Below, one piece after another: positions 16,364 through 16,734 of a stretch of DNA of 16,734 nucleotides. Position 1 is the first letter of the stretch; every line of letters starts with the position of its first letter. The position numbers and the translations under genes are program-made. The notes beneath the pieces were generated by a model, which had not been told where the DNA came from, did not search any database, and saw only the letters and a program-made list of their open reading frames with translations. Source of the stretch: Verrucomicrobiota bacterium (lineage in GTDB: Bacteria; Verrucomicrobiota; Verrucomicrobiia; Opitutales; Opitutaceae); NCBI GenBank assembly GCA_023386835.1, contig JAEWIY010000217.1, positions 1 to 16,734 on the forward strand, written 5' to 3'.

Positions 16364-16721
16364 TGGTATCGACCCAGACCTGCGCCAGCGCCACCGGCAC
16401 ATCGTCCAGTCCTTCGTCGGACGACCGATCTTGTCCACATCGTAGCGCACCTCCTGCAGCATCTTGCGCTTGCGCATCCGGGCGCGAAGTGCCGATCAGG
16501 ATCGGCATCACCTTGTCGAAGAGCGGCTCTAGAGTCACGGACGGTAACCGGTCCGCGATGCTTCCGCCCGACTCTTGTATTCGAAGCTTGGAGTGCGGCG
16601 GAACGACAAAGCCTTTGACGGTGATCTTCGCTCGCCGCCGCTGATACGCGCTTGGGAGGTTGCGCTTGCGGGGGGGGGGGGGCCGCGGGGGGGCCCGGGG
16701 CCGCCTCGACCGAGGGCTCAC
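16364..16721 (-). pseudogene. Possible gene remnant on the minus strand, unidentified
   Basis: The minus strand shows protein-like stretches with GC-rich third codon positions in two frames. One frame gives VKGFVVPPHSKLRIQES, SIADRLPSVTLEPLFDKVMP and, nearest the IS, GLDDVPVALAQVWVDTIL. A second frame gives RKRKMLQEVRYDVDKIGRPT between them. Joined, they read like one protein with indels; the upstream part runs into the poly-G edge and becomes Pro/Arg nonsense. The remnant is convergent with the sigma-factor gene and its 3' side touches the IS. I do not recognise it, and poor sequence quality near the edge could itself explain the frameshifts. Confidence 0.35.
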
Positions 16722-16734
16722 GATCGGAGACGAG
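16670..16734. other. Low-complexity window edge
   Basis: A run of 13 G, then runs of seven G and short C/G blocks. No gene can be read through it. As at the left edge, this looks like a low-quality contig end. Confidence 0.6.

Noticed and set aside
1..16734. tRNA, rRNA, CRISPR array, toxin-antitoxin or defence genes
   Set aside because: No cloverleaf, repeat-spacer pattern or recognisable defence or toxin motifs were found on either strand.

Overview
The window is GC-rich bacterial DNA and most likely comes from a Verrucomicrobiota bacterium of the Opitutaceae type. This is inferred from gene content: a very large secreted Big2/CBM polysaccharide lyase with a 'TLNG'-repeat C-terminus, a sigma-70-like factor with an Ala/Thr-rich membrane-spanning extension, a J-like/PEGA membrane protein, and start codons that mostly lack a clear Shine-Dalgarno sequence. 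No rRNA, tRNA, CRISPR array or phage module is visible. Both edges carry long homopolymer runs that look like poor-quality contig ends.

Layout. 64-6057 (-): secreted multi-modular heparinase II/III-like lyase of 1997 aa. 6058-6635: gene-free leader. 6636-7547 (-): meso-diaminopimelate D-dehydrogenase. 7548-8194: gene-poor, with the decayed remnant of an unidentified gene on the minus strand. 8195-9083 (+): secreted protein of unknown function, split by one apparent single-base frameshift. 9179-9541 (+): small three-helix membrane protein. 9542-10072: gene-free, with a minus-strand terminator that serves no visible gene. 10073-12289 (+): J-like domain, membrane helix, coiled coil and PEGA-repeat protein. 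12396-12848 (-): unrecognised small protein, convergent with the previous gene across a strong hairpin. 13031-13444 (+): wreck of a sigma-factor gene. 13607-15136 (+): intact paralogous sigma factor with a membrane-spanning C-terminal extension. 15136-16358: decayed IS5-type insertion sequence. 16364-16721: possible gene remnant on the minus strand.

The clearest stories are at the right end. A dead sigma-factor copy lies directly in front of a living one. The insertion sequence entered exactly at the TA of the living copy's stop codon and swapped TAA for TAG, so the protein is unchanged. The IS itself is dead: its first catalytic Asp codon has become Asn, there is an internal deletion, and there are several frameshifts and a stop. 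At the left end, the lyase has a tandem duplication of a CBM-Big2 module and a C-terminal beta-repeat domain that probably keeps it at the cell surface. I do not see a convincing new defence or mobile system. The most open questions concern the unknown-function pair 8195-9541, the J-like/PEGA protein, and the membrane-linked sigma factor.
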